Below, piece after piece: positions 18,015 through 26,551 of a stretch of 61,220 nt of DNA (position 1 is the stretch's first letter; each line of letters starts with the position of its first letter). The stretch covers positions 1 to 61,220 of the forward strand of contig ONAJ01000008.1 of NCBI GenBank assembly GCA_900315775.1. Direction: 5' to 3'. Position numbers and translations under genes: made by a program. The notes under the pieces were generated by a model that worked only from the letters and a program-made list of their open reading frames with translations, was not told where the DNA came from and did not search any database. The stretch is from an uncultured Prevotella sp. GTDB lineage: Bacteria; Bacteroidota; Bacteroidia; Bacteroidales; Bacteroidaceae.

Positions 18015-18428
18015 ATGGAAATAGTAATAAACAACATAAAAGATATCAACAAGGCAGCGCAAACATTCATTGATTATATGCCTGAAGGCAACGTCATTGC
18101 CTTCTATGGAAATATGGGAGCCGGCAAGACGACATTCATAAAGGCGCTATGTGAGGAACTGGGTGTTGAAGACGAAGTGACATCACCCACTTTCGCCATC
18201 GTTAACGAATATACATGCACCAATGCCCCATCAAAGATATATCACTTTGACTTCTACAGAATAAAGAAACTTGAAGAGGTTTACGATATGGGCTACGAAG
18301 ACTATTTCTATAGCGACAGCCTGTGTCTTATAGAATGGCCTGAACTTATAGAAGAACTACTGCCCGACGATGTGACTAAAGTACACATCATCGAGCAGCC
18401 TGATGGTTCACGAAAAATTGTCTATTGA
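18015..18428 (+). CDS. tsaE: tRNA t6A biosynthesis ATPase TsaE
   Basis: The 137-residue protein has the Walker A motif GNMGAGKTTFIKAL at about 32-45, then SPTFAIVNEY and HFDFYRI, the usual TsaE signature. It acts with TsaB and TsaD to add threonylcarbamoyl to A37 of tRNAs. It converges on trxA with a 3-nt gap. Confidence 0.95.
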   Translation: MEIVINNIKDINKAAQTFIDYMPEGNVIAFYGNMGAGKTTFIKALCEELGVEDEVTSPTFAIVNEYTCTNAPSKIYHFDFYRIKKLEEVYDMGYEDYFYSDSLCLIEWPELIEELLPDDVTKVHIIEQPDGSRKIVY

Positions 18429-18431
18429 CAA

Positions 18432-18746
18432 TTACAGGAGAGCTTTGAACTTCTCATCGAGAACAGCCTTCGTGCTGGCACCGACAAACTTATCTACCAA
18501 CTGACCGTTCTTGAAGAAGAGTATTGTAGGGATGTTGCGAATGCCCATCTCTGCAGCTATGTCGTCGTTCTCCTCAACGTCGCACTTGCCTACAACGATC
18601 TTTCCGTCGTACTCCTCAGCAAGTTCAGCAATGATAGGAGCTACCATACGACAAGGTCCACACCATGTTGCCCAGAAATCCACTACTAATGGCTGTGCGC
18701 CATTCTTTAAACTCTCAAAGTTTTCTGATGTAATCTGTACTTCCAT
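18432..18746 (-). CDS. trxA: Thioredoxin
   Basis: A 104-residue cytoplasmic thioredoxin with the active site WATWCGPC at about 28-35, the cis-Pro motif IPTILFF and the C-terminal GQLVDKFVGA. It begins 15 nt after the dnaE stop, so it is probably co-transcribed with dnaE. Confidence 0.96.
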   Translation of the reverse strand: MEVQITSENFESLKNGAQPLVVDFWATWCGPCRMVAPIIAELAEEYDGKIVVGKCDVEENDDIAAEMGIRNIPTILFFKNGQLVDKFVGASTKAVLDEKFKALL

Positions 18747-18761
18747 AATAATTTGTATTGT

Positions 18762-21700
18762 TTAGTTGATTTTATACTCTATATTCTCATTCGACTGAAT
18801 AAACGACAGTAGCTGCCTATTCACGTCAACTTTCTTGTTAGCACTTGTAAGAGATACTTTACCCTCTTCGCCCTGCTCACTCAACTGTATATAGAACTGT
18901 GTATCACCAGGATTATTATTCACCATAGCCGTAAGTTCTGATACAAAGGTATCGTCAAGTTTATCAGCACTCATCGTTATGGTAAGTTTATCAAGTTTAC
19001 GTTGCTTGACATCGTATAGCTGGTCCACCTGTTGTACCTTTATCTCAAGAGAATCGCCATAGGCGAAACGTTTCGAAACCTTCGCTGTCACATATACAGT
19101 GTAGTTCTCCTTCATCATACTGCTCCATCGTGTCCAGTCGTCACCATAGAGAGCTAGTTCACCAGCACCCTCAAAATCCTCGATAGTAATAAATCCGAAA
19201 GGCTTTCCTGTCTTTTGCGAGAAACGTTCCACCACACCTGTTACGATACCTCCGAAGGTTAGCTCGTTGCGTTTCGACAACTCCACAAGGTTAGCATCTC
19301 TGCCTATCTCATTACAATGAGTGTTGCACATGTGGTTCATCACTATGCTATACTCATCCAACGGGTGTGCCGAAAGATAGATGCCAACGAGTTCACGCTC
19401 CTTGTTAAGTTTTTCTATTGCAGCCCACGGCAGTGATTCTGAAGGTACGGGACGACTTATCTCTATGTCGTTCATATCTCCAAATAATGAATTTACCGAC
19501 ATTGCCTTCTCCTGTTGGAACACCTGTCCATAACGTATCAGTGTTTCTATGAAAGTGTCACCTTTTGCCGTCTCTACAAAATAACGTTCTCGTTCTATAC
19601 CGAAACCGTCGAGTCCACCACTGTATGCAAGACTCTCAAGAACCTTACGGTTAACCATCTTCTGGTCAACACGTTCCATGAAATCGTAGATATCCTTATA
19701 AGGCCCGTTTTTTTCACGTTCTTGAATGATAGCATTTGCAGGTCCCTCTCCTATTCCTTTTATTCCTGCCAGACCAAAGCGTATCTCACCGTGTTTGTTA
19801 ACGGTGAACTTCATACGACTCTCGTTAACATCAGGTCCAAGAGTAGCTATGCCCATCGAACGACACTCGTCCATGAGTTTCGTAATTTCCGTTATCTGAT
19901 CCTTACGACGACTCATGATGGCAGCCATAAACTCCGCTGGATAGTTGGCTTTCATATATGCTGTCTGGTAGGCAACCCATGAATAGCAGGCTGCGTGACT
20001 CTTATTGAAAGCATAAGAAGCAAACTTCTCCCAGTCGGTCCATATCTTCTCCAGCACCTTAGGGTCGTGTCCGTTTTTCTTTCCGCCCTCGATGAACTTC
20101 GGTCTCATGGCGTCAACGATGTCTTTTTTCTTCTTTCCCATCGCCTTGCGCAGAGCGTCACTCTCACCACGTGTGAAGTCGGCGAGCTGTCTGCTGAGCA
20201 ACATCACCTGCTCCTGATATACCGTGATACCATAAGTATCCTTCAGGTACTTTTCCATACAGGGAATGTCGTACGATATCTCTTCACGACCGTTCTTACG
20301 TGCAATGAACGAAGGGATATAATCCATTGGTCCCGGACGATACAGAGCATTCATAGCAATAAGGTCTTCGAATACCGTCGGGTGCAACTGTCGCAGGTAG
20401 TTCTGCATACCACCCGACTCAAACTGGAAGGTTCCTATAGTTTTTCCCTGTTGGTACAGTTCGAAGGTCTTTGCGTCGTCAATAGGTATCTTGTCAAGGT
20501 CTATTTCCTTTCCCGTAGTAAGACGCACATTCTCCACAGCCTCCTTCAACTCCGAAAGTGTCTTCAGTCCAAGGAAGTCCATCTTTATAAGACCCGTTTC
20601 TTCTATCACATGACCATCGTACTGCGTACAGTTGACTTTCTTACCCTTGAAGTCTGGGTCATCAGCCGTCGATACTGGTACCCAGTCGCTGATAGGATCT
20701 CGACAAATGATGAAGCCACAGGCGTGGATACCTGTTCCGCGGATAGTTCCCTCGAGCATCTTTGCGTATTTTATAGTGTTACGCAACTTCGGGTCCGAAC
20801 TACTTTCTGCTTCCTGCAGCGGAGGTGTAACCTTTATCGCGTTCGGAAGGTTCATCTTCAAATCCTTCTGTGTCTCAGGATCTTTCAGTCGGTCAGGAAT
20901 AGCCTTACAAAGGGCATTCGATATGTCGAGCGGAACTTTCTCTATTCGTGCCACATCCTTCAACGACTGCTTCGTAGCCATCGTACTATATGTAATAATG
21001 TGTGCACAGTTCTCGTGTCCGTACTTATCCTCAACCCACTGCAACACACGACCACGACCATCGTCATCGAAGTCTGTATCGATATCAGGCAGAGAAATAC
21101 GGTCTGGATTCAGGAAACGCTCAAACAGCAGATCATACTTCAACGGGTCTATCTTCGTAATGCCGAGACAGTAAGCCACAACAGAGCCTGCTGCCGAACC
21201 ACGACCCGGACCCACCATAACACCGAGTTCTTTACGTGCCGAATTTATGAAGTCCTGCACAATGAGGAAGTAACCTGGGAAACCCATCGTCTTCATTATG
21301 TGCAACTCGAACTTTATTCGCTCTGCCACTTCTTCAGGCAGTGGGTCTCCATAGATGCGATGAGCACCATCGTATGCCAACTTTGCAAGGTATTCTGCCT
21401 CGAACTTTATCCTATACAACTTATCATAGCCTCCAAGGTGAGCTATCTTTTTCTTTCCTTCCTCTTCCGATACTTGGTTTTCACCATTCTCGTCGCTTGT
21501 AAATTCTTTATACAGGTCTTCTTCTGTATATTTTTTCCTTATCTCCTCCTCTGTTCCGAATGATTCCGGTATGGGGAAGAATGGCATTATAGGATCATGA
21601 TTGATGTTGTAGAATTCAACCTTGTCCAGCACCTCAAGGGTGTTCGTGAGAGCCTCGGGAATATCACCGAACACTTCGTTCATCTCTTCCCTTGTCTTGA

Positions 21701-22496
21701 ACCACTCCTGTTTGCTGTAAAGCATACGTGTCGGATCGTCAAGATCCTTTGATGTTGACAAACACAACAGATGGTCGTGTGCCTCTGCCGTCTCTTTATC
21801 TATGAAGTGAGCGTCGTTAGTACATACAAGTTTTATGCCGTACTCTTTGGCTAACTCTACGATGACTTTGTTCGCCTTCTGCTGCAAGGGGAAGGTATCA
21901 CGGTTGGCACGAATATTCGGGTCTTTCACCTCGTGGCGCTGCAGCTCCAGGTAGTAGTCATCACCGAAGAGTCTGTGATACCATTCTATTGTCTCCCTTG
22001 CTCCAGCAATGTCTCCGTTAAGTATCTTCGAAGGCACCTCACCGGCAATACATGCCGAACATACGATGAGTCCTTCGTGATACTTCTCCAGTTCTTTATG
22101 GTCTGTACGCGGTCTGTTGTAAAAGCCCTCAACCCACGAATTAGACACCAGTTTTATGAGGTTCTTGTAACCTTGAAAGTTCTTTGCCAACACAATGAGG
22201 TGATTTCCTCCAAGGTCTTCCTTTGTCTCCTTCAGATGCATGTCGCCGCGTCGTGCTACATACATCTCACATCCGAATATTGGCTTGAAAGGTTCCTTAC
22301 CTTCGGCTTTTCGTCCTTTGTTCACGCTATTGCAATAGTCGAACAGTTCTTTTACACCGAACATGTCTCCGTGGTCAGTGATAGCCATACCTCGCATACC
22401 GTCAGCAATAGCCTTGTCAACCAGTTTCTTCACTGGCGACTGTCCGTCAAGTATTGAATAGTACGAGTGTACGTGTAAGTGAACAAAATCTTGCAT
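18762..22496 (-). CDS. dnaE: DNA polymerase III alpha subunit
   Basis: From ATG 22496 (MQDFVHLHVHSYYS) the enzyme has 1244 residues. Order: PHP domain (HLHVHSYYS, TDHGDMFG), polymerase palm with PGRGSAAGS and the catalytic LPDIDTDFDDDGR segment, fingers with FESGGMQ and GRPGPM-like ALYRPGPMD, helix-hairpin-helix (FGLAGIKGIGEG) and an OB-fold near the end. It is the replicative polymerase. The start is fixed by the PHP motif; a longer frame upstream is not needed. The -7 box TACCTTTG is at 22523-22530. Confidence 0.97.
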   Translation of the reverse strand: MQDFVHLHVHSYYSILDGQSPVKKLVDKAIADGMRGMAITDHGDMFGVKELFDYCNSVNKGRKAEGKEPFKPIFGCEMYVARRGDMHLKETKEDLGGNHLIVLAKNFQGYKNLIKLVSNSWVEGFYNRPRTDHKELEKYHEGLIVCSACIAGEVPSKILNGDIAGARETIEWYHRLFGDDYYLELQRHEVKDPNIRANRDTFPLQQKANKVIVELAKEYGIKLVCTNDAHFIDKETAEAHDHLLCLSTSKDLDDPTRMLYSKQEWFKTREEMNEVFGDIPEALTNTLEVLDKVEFYNINHDPIMPFFPIPESFGTEEEIRKKYTEEDLYKEFTSDENGENQVSEEEGKKKIAHLGGYDKLYRIKFEAEYLAKLAYDGAHRIYGDPLPEEVAERIKFELHIMKTMGFPGYFLIVQDFINSARKELGVMVGPGRGSAAGSVVAYCLGITKIDPLKYDLLFERFLNPDRISLPDIDTDFDDDGRGRVLQWVEDKYGHENCAHIITYSTMATKQSLKDVARIEKVPLDISNALCKAIPDRLKDPETQKDLKMNLPNAIKVTPPLQEAESSSDPKLRNTIKYAKMLEGTIRGTGIHACGFIICRDPISDWVPVSTADDPDFKGKKVNCTQYDGHVIEETGLIKMDFLGLKTLSELKEAVENVRLTTGKEIDLDKIPIDDAKTFELYQQGKTIGTFQFESGGMQNYLRQLHPTVFEDLIAMNALYRPGPMDYIPSFIARKNGREEISYDIPCMEKYLKDTYGITVYQEQVMLLSRQLADFTRGESDALRKAMGKKKKDIVDAMRPKFIEGGKKNGHDPKVLEKIWTDWEKFASYAFNKSHAACYSWVAYQTAYMKANYPAEFMAAIMSRRKDQITEITKLMDECRSMGIATLGPDVNESRMKFTVNKHGEIRFGLAGIKGIGEGPANAIIQEREKNGPYKDIYDFMERVDQKMVNRKVLESLAYSGGLDGFGIERERYFVETAKGDTFIETLIRYGQVFQQEKAMSVNSLFGDMNDIEISRPVPSESLPWAAIEKLNKERELVGIYLSAHPLDEYSIVMNHMCNTHCNEIGRDANLVELSKRNELTFGGIVTGVVERFSQKTGKPFGFITIEDFEGAGELALYGDDWTRWSSMMKENYTVYVTAKVSKRFAYGDSLEIKVQQVDQLYDVKQRKLDKLTITMSADKLDDTFVSELTAMVNNNPGDTQFYIQLSEQGEEGKVSLTSANKKVDVNRQLLSFIQSNENIEYKIN

Positions 22497-22522
22497 TATA
22501 TTATAACTATGTAAAAGTGGCA

Positions 22523-22530
22523 CAAAGGTA
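22523..22530 (-). promoter_or_regulatory. -7 box of dnaE-trxA
   Basis: TACCTTTG on the minus strand, 27 nt before the dnaE ATG. Confidence 0.6.
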
Positions 22531-22540
22531 CGAAATAATA

Positions 22541-22570
22541 TTGAAAATTGAAAATTGAGAATTGAAAATT
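22541..22570 (+). repeat. Heptamer array TTGAAAA/TTGAGAA x4
   Basis: Four units (TTGAAAA, TTGAAAA, TTGAGAA, TTGAAAA) lie directly upstream of the dnaE -7 box, in the region where its -33 element should fall. Confidence 0.85.
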
Positions 22571-22644
22571 ATTGTCCAACTATTATTTTTATCTTATTTT
22601 TACATTTTTACTTCTTTACTCTTTCATATTTAATAATTTATTAT

Positions 22645-22652
22645 TACTTTTG
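22645..22652 (+). promoter_or_regulatory. -7 box of psd-pssA-DUF4834
   Basis: TACTTTTG lies 30 nt before the psd ATG. Confidence 0.55.
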
Positions 22653-22681
22653 CATCCGAATTAAATACCGCAAGCTACCCT

Positions 22682-23371
22682 ATGGGAGAAAAAATAAAGA
22701 AACTCAAGAAAATAAGAATACATCGTGAAGGAACCAACGAGCTTACACTAAGTCTTATCGCTTTCTGTATTATAGCTTTTGTACTTTGGTTCTTTGTTGA
22801 CAACAAGATTCCGTTCTGGGCCTTCGTAGTAATCTTTGGTCCCGCCTGGCTTATGGCGCTCAACTTCTACCGCTGTCCTATTCGTTACTTTAATGGCGAC
22901 ACGGAGAAACTTGTTGTAGCTCCTGCTGACGGCAAGATTGTAGTTATCGAGGAGACTGAGGAAACAGAGTATTTTCACGATAAGCGTCTCATGATAAGTA
23001 TCTTTATGAGTCCGCTGAATGTTCATGCAAACTGGTTCCCTGTTGACGGAAAAATCAAGTTCGTACACCACCAGAACGGAAACTACCACAAGGCGTGGCT
23101 TCCTAAGGCGAGCGAAGAGAATGAGCATGCCGACATTATGATAGAGACTCCTGATGGTCAGGATGTGCTGGTACGTCAGATAGCAGGAGCTATGGCACGA
23201 CGCATCGTTACCTATGCAAAGCCTAACGAGGAATGCTACATCGACGAGCACCTGGGTTTCATAAAACTTGGCTCTCGTGTTGACGTCTATTTGCCATTGG
23301 GTTCAAAACCTGTGGTCACTATGGGACAACCCACAACAGGTGACCAGACAGTGATTGCGAAATTAAAATAA
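22682..23371 (+). CDS. psd: Phosphatidylserine decarboxylase
   Basis: The 229-residue proenzyme has two N-terminal membrane segments (about 18-55), the PADGKIV strand, [14 protein letters not shown] and the self-cleavage site LGS in [13 protein letters not shown] near residue 202, where Ser becomes the pyruvoyl group. It makes phosphatidylethanolamine. pssA follows after 2 nt, giving a complete serine-to-PE route. Confidence 0.95.
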   Translation: MGEKIKKLKKIRIHREGTNELTLSLIAFCIIAFVLWFFVDNKIPFWAFVVIFGPAWLMALNFYRCPIRYFNGDTEKLVVAPADGKIVVIEETEETEYFHDKRLMISIFMSPLNVHANWFPVDGKIKFVHHQNGNYHKAWLPKASEENEHADIMIETPDGQDVLVRQIAGAMARRIVTYAKPNEECYIDEHLGFIKLGSRVDVYLPLGSKPVVTMGQPTTGDQTVIAKLK

Positions 23372-23373
23372 TC

Positions 23374-24066
23374 ATGAAGAAACACATTCCTAATACCATT
23401 ACATGCTGCAACCTCGTTTCTGGTTGTATCGCTATCGTCAGTGCTATAAACGGCTCTCCTGAATTGGCGCTGCTATGGATAATCATTGGAGCGGTATTCG
23501 ATTTCTTCGACGGGATGTCTGCACGTCTCTTGGGAGTATCGTCTCCCATCGGCAAAGAGCTCGACTCACTCGCTGACGTAGTAACTTTTGGTGTCGCTCC
23601 TTCCACAATTATCTTCCACCAGCTATCAACAATGGTATATCCAGAGTTTCTGACGTCTCTGCACGAATACATCCCCTACTGCGCCTTCATCATGGCAGCC
23701 TTCTCTGCCCTTCGTCTTGCGAAGTTCAATCTTGATGAGCGTCAGACAACATCATTCATTGGTCTTCCAACACCTGCCAACGCCCTCTTTTGGGGGTCAC
23801 TGATTGTTGGTGGTCAACAGATACTTACATCTTCGCCCTACATGGTGTTAGCTATTCTTGCTTTGGTGCTCGTAAGCAGCTATCTGCTTATTGCAGAACT
23901 GCCTCTCTTCGCATTGAAGTTCAAGCACTGGGGATGGAAGGGCAACGAGGTGAAGTACATTTTCATCGCTACCTCGGCAGTATTTCTTATAGCACTACAG
24001 GTTTCAGCCTTTGCACTGATTATCATGTGGTATGTTATCTTATCAATACTCACTAACAAGAAGTAA
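23374..24066 (+). CDS. pssA: CDP-diacylglycerol-serine O-phosphatidyltransferase
   Basis: The 230-residue membrane protein carries the CDP-alcohol phosphotransferase motif with its conserved Asp residues (FDFFDGMSARLLG, then KELDSLAD) at about 46-69. It makes phosphatidylserine for Psd. Six or more membrane segments are visible. Confidence 0.95.
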   Translation: MKKHIPNTITCCNLVSGCIAIVSAINGSPELALLWIIIGAVFDFFDGMSARLLGVSSPIGKELDSLADVVTFGVAPSTIIFHQLSTMVYPEFLTSLHEYIPYCAFIMAAFSALRLAKFNLDERQTTSFIGLPTPANALFWGSLIVGGQQILTSSPYMVLAILALVLVSSYLLIAELPLFALKFKHWGWKGNEVKYIFIATSAVFLIALQVSAFALIIMWYVILSILTNKK

Positions 24067-24083
24067 AAATCAAAGTATAGAAG

Positions 24084-24311
24084 ATGGTTATTCTTCAGTT
24101 TATTTTCTTCGTCTTCGTTTTCATTGTAGTGATGGCGCTGGTAACGGTGCTACGCATTATTACTGGACTTAACAAAACACGCAGAAAATTTATGGATTTT
24201 GGCAGACAACAGCAGAATACTACTGATGCCTATAACCAAAATCCAAAATCTAAAAAGCAAATTTTTGCTGACGATGAGGGCGAGTACGTTGACTTCACCG
24301 AGGTTCAATAA
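24084..24311 (+). CDS. DUF4834 family membrane protein
   Basis: The 75-residue protein has one N-terminal membrane segment (about 2-24) and a polar tail with GEYVDFTEV at the end, the pattern of DUF4834 in Bacteroidales. Unknown function. Its 3' end overlaps that of pyrH by 7 nt on the other strand. Confidence 0.75.
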   Translation: MVILQFIFFVFVFIVVMALVTVLRIITGLNKTRRKFMDFGRQQQNTTDAYNQNPKSKKQIFADDEGEYVDFTEVQ

Positions 24312-25012
24312 ACCAGAGTTCCTATCTCCTCGCCATCCATCACTCGTTTCAGGTTACCTACCTTATCCATATTAAAGACATATATCGGCAGATTGTTGTC
24401 CTGACACATACATATTGCTGTCAGGTCCATAACCTTCAGTCCGCGCTCCAGCACTTCTTTGTAACTTATCTTATCAAACTTCACCGCTGTCGGGTCCTTC
24501 TCGGGATCTGCAGTATATACTCCGTCAACACGTGTACCCTTCAACATCACGTCGGCTTCTATCTCGATACCTCTAAGACTTGAGCCAGTATCGGTGGTGA
24601 AGTATGGTGATCCTGTGCCCGCTGAGAATATGCAGATATATCCTGCCTCCATAGCCTCTATAGCCTTCCACTTCGTGTAGAACTCACCGATAGGCTCCAT
24701 TCGGATAGCTGTCATTACCTTATTCTTCACACCGATAGCTCCTAAGGCAGAGCTAAGTGCCAACGAGTTGATGACGGTAGCACACATACCCATCTGGTCA
24801 CCCTTAACACGGTCGAAACCCTTTTGTGAACCACTAAGTCCACGGAAAATGTTTCCTCCACCAATAACGATTCCAATCTGCACTCCCATAGCGTGAATCT
24901 CGCGAATCTGTTCTGCATACTGGCTCAGTCGCTCAGGATCTATTCCGAAGCCCTGAGCTCCCATCAGGCTCTCACCCGACAACTTCAAAAGAATTCTCTT
25001 AAACTTTACCAT
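24305..25012 (-). CDS. pyrH: UMP kinase
   Basis: The 235-residue protein has the UMP kinase motifs RILLKLSGESLMG, IVIGGGNIFRG, GTGSPYFTTDT and DGVYTADP. It phosphorylates UMP to UDP and is usually a GTP-activated hexamer. It lies 38 nt downstream of birA on the same strand. Confidence 0.96.
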   Translation of the reverse strand: MVKFKRILLKLSGESLMGAQGFGIDPERLSQYAEQIREIHAMGVQIGIVIGGGNIFRGLSGSQKGFDRVKGDQMGMCATVINSLALSSALGAIGVKNKVMTAIRMEPIGEFYTKWKAIEAMEAGYICIFSAGTGSPYFTTDTGSSLRGIEIEADVMLKGTRVDGVYTADPEKDPTAVKFDKISYKEVLERGLKVMDLTAICMCQDNNLPIYVFNMDKVGNLKRVMDGEEIGTLVY

Positions 25013-25050
25013 AATATTATTATTTCGTAATCCGTAATATCTTTATGTTG

Positions 25051-25776
25051 TTAAAGCACAAACGCTACTTCTTTAAATCCGTACCGTCGTTCTCTACCGT
25101 CAGTACTCCGCAGCACCAGGTGTCCACTATCCTCTACCCTCTCTATCGAGGCTTCAAAGGTCCCGTTATTATCACGGTATTTGTGAACGCCCTCTTTCCT
25201 ATACAGGCAGTTCATGTAAGCATCGTGTATCTTTTTTCTCTCACCGCTATACACTATCTTCAGATACTTTTCAAGGTTTCTCATAACCTTCTTTAGCAGC
25301 TCTTCTCTGTCAACCTCGTGTCCAACTATCTGTTTTATCGACACAGGGTTAGGAGCGTCACTCAGGAACTCCGTCTGGTTTACGTTTATTCCTGTTCCGA
25401 AGATACAAGTCTTCACGTTCTTCCCTGCTATCGTCGTCTCTATCAGTGTTCCACTTATCTTCTTGTCGTTCCAATATATGTCATTAGGCCATTTAACCGT
25501 CATCCCTTCGGAATATTCCGACAACGCATCTTTTACAGCCAGCGCCATACACATCGACAGCACATATTGTTCTGTCGCCTTAACACCTTTTGGGGCAACT
25601 CTCACACTCATCGTAAGGTTTTTCCCCCGCTCCGACTCCCAGTGATTTGTACCCTGACCGCGTCCCGCCGTCTGGTATTCTGCCACCGCCACCACCGTCT
25701 CCACGTCGTCACCTTCGTGGTAACCGTGCAGAAAACTGTTCGTCGAGTCTATCTCGTCAAAACGTATTATCTTCAT
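25051..25776 (-). CDS. birA: Biotin--[acetyl-CoA-carboxylase] ligase
   Basis: A 241-residue ligase without the N-terminal repressor domain, so it should not regulate transcription. Motifs: DEIDSTNSFLHG at the start, AEYQTAGRGQGTNHWES (the biotinyl-AMP loop, GRGQ in place of GRGR), VKWPNDIYWNDKKISG and GTGINVNQ. The -7 box TATCTTTG is at 25793-25800, minus. Confidence 0.95.
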   Translation of the reverse strand: MKIIRFDEIDSTNSFLHGYHEGDDVETVVAVAEYQTAGRGQGTNHWESERGKNLTMSVRVAPKGVKATEQYVLSMCMALAVKDALSEYSEGMTVKWPNDIYWNDKKISGTLIETTIAGKNVKTCIFGTGINVNQTEFLSDAPNPVSIKQIVGHEVDREELLKKVMRNLEKYLKIVYSGERKKIHDAYMNCLYRKEGVHKYRDNNGTFEASIERVEDSGHLVLRSTDGRERRYGFKEVAFVL

Positions 25777-25792
25777 AGCTTATTACTGCAGG

Positions 25793-25800
25793 CAAAGATA
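25793..25800 (-). promoter_or_regulatory. -7 box of birA-pyrH
   Basis: TATCTTTG on the minus strand, 17 nt before the birA ATG. Confidence 0.6.
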
Positions 25801-25900
25801 ACAATTCTCTTTTAAACAACCAAATTATTACACACAAAATTCTCACCGGTCAACTTAACATCGACTATTGTCTTGCGCGCACGTGAGGTTTTAATTTCAA

Positions 25901-25976
25901 TGTCACTTTTATCACTTTTATCAAACTATCTAAGCGTCAATTGTTTACACGTGACAAAACAGTGACAAAAGTGACA
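25901..25976. repeat. Long imperfect inverted repeat built of GTGACAAAA units
   Basis: Three GTGACAAAA-type units (25951-25979) face two inverted units (TGTCACTTTT, ATCACTTTT at 25901-25919). TGTCACTTTT 25901-25910 pairs perfectly with AAAAGTGACA 25967-25976, with TCAC/GTGA and TTTTATCA/TGACAAAA further in. No gene is visible between 25801 and 26273. Confidence 0.7.
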
Positions 25977-26095
25977 AAATGTTGGCCTCTCCCTCCAACC
26001 ACCCCCAAGTAGGGAGGGGAGCTTCGTGAAATTATCGGGCGGTGAAGCGACCTATTTCTCTGTCTGATTTGATGTATAGGGAGGTGGTTCTAAGA

Positions 26096-26185
26096 GTTTC
26101 AAGGCGTGAAACTTAAAGTTTCAAGTAGGGAAACTAAGTGTTTCGCACTGTAAAACTCTTGGTTTCAACCATTGAAACCGTTTCC
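26096..26185. repeat. Phased palindromic array, 22-bp unit (GTTTCA N5 TGAAAC N5) x4
   Basis: Half-sites GTTTCA and TGAAAC alternate with a strict 11-bp pitch at 26096, 26107, 26118, 26129, 26140, 26151, 26162 and 26173; the fifth and sixth are degenerate (GTTTCG, TAAAAC). An extra GTTTCC follows at 26180. The last pair forms a perfect 8-bp hairpin, GGTTTCAA-CCA-TTGAAACC. Confidence 0.85.
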
Positions 26186-26247
26186 GTAACCACACGGGGC
26201 GGTTCCGCTGTGTAAAGTGTGGAATTTGTCATAATTTTGAATGTTTT

Positions 26248-26266
26248 ATGTGTTGAGTCAACACAT
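26248..26266. promoter_or_regulatory. Perfect palindrome (9-bp arms)
   Basis: ATGTGTTGA-G-TCAACACAT is an exact inverted repeat just beyond the stop of the small lipoprotein gene. With a one-base centre it looks more like a protein-binding site than a terminator, and no T run follows. Confidence 0.4.
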
Positions 26267-26273
26267 TTATGAC

Positions 26274-26387
26274 TTAAACGTTAGAAAGTGTTTTTTCTGG
26301 ATCAGCGTTGTCGTCGTTGGAACATGAAGTCAAAACAAAGCCGCAGGTAAGAATAGCGGCAAGCATCAGCAAAGTTTTCTTTTTCAT
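26274..26387 (-). pseudogene. Truncated lipoprotein (37 aa)
   Basis: From ATG 26387 the frame encodes a full lipoprotein signal (MKKKTLLMLAAILTCGFVLTSC) and only 15 further residues before a stop. Such leaders normally introduce long surface lipoproteins, so this is probably the surviving 5' end of one, although a short lipopeptide is possible. Confidence 0.5.
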
Positions 26388-26551
26388 TTTATTATTGTTA
26401 TGATTATGTTGTATATTCACAGGTGGCATAACTTTTTTGCGGCGACAAGGGTAGTCAAAATACGCAGAATATGTGCGCAAATTTGGTGAAAAGTGCTATG
26501 TAGCATCGCTTTTTAACTGTATTTACGAAATTTGTCCTTTCGCTCGACTTT

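Noticed and set aside
19995-21563. 522-codon open frame on the plus strand
   Set aside because: It is antisense to the conserved core of dnaE; its product is Cys/His/Arg-rich without recognisable motifs, as expected of a codon-bias shadow.
26096-26185. CRISPR array
   Set aside because: Units are only 22 bp, half-sites are palindromic with 5-nt spacers, and no cas gene is present.
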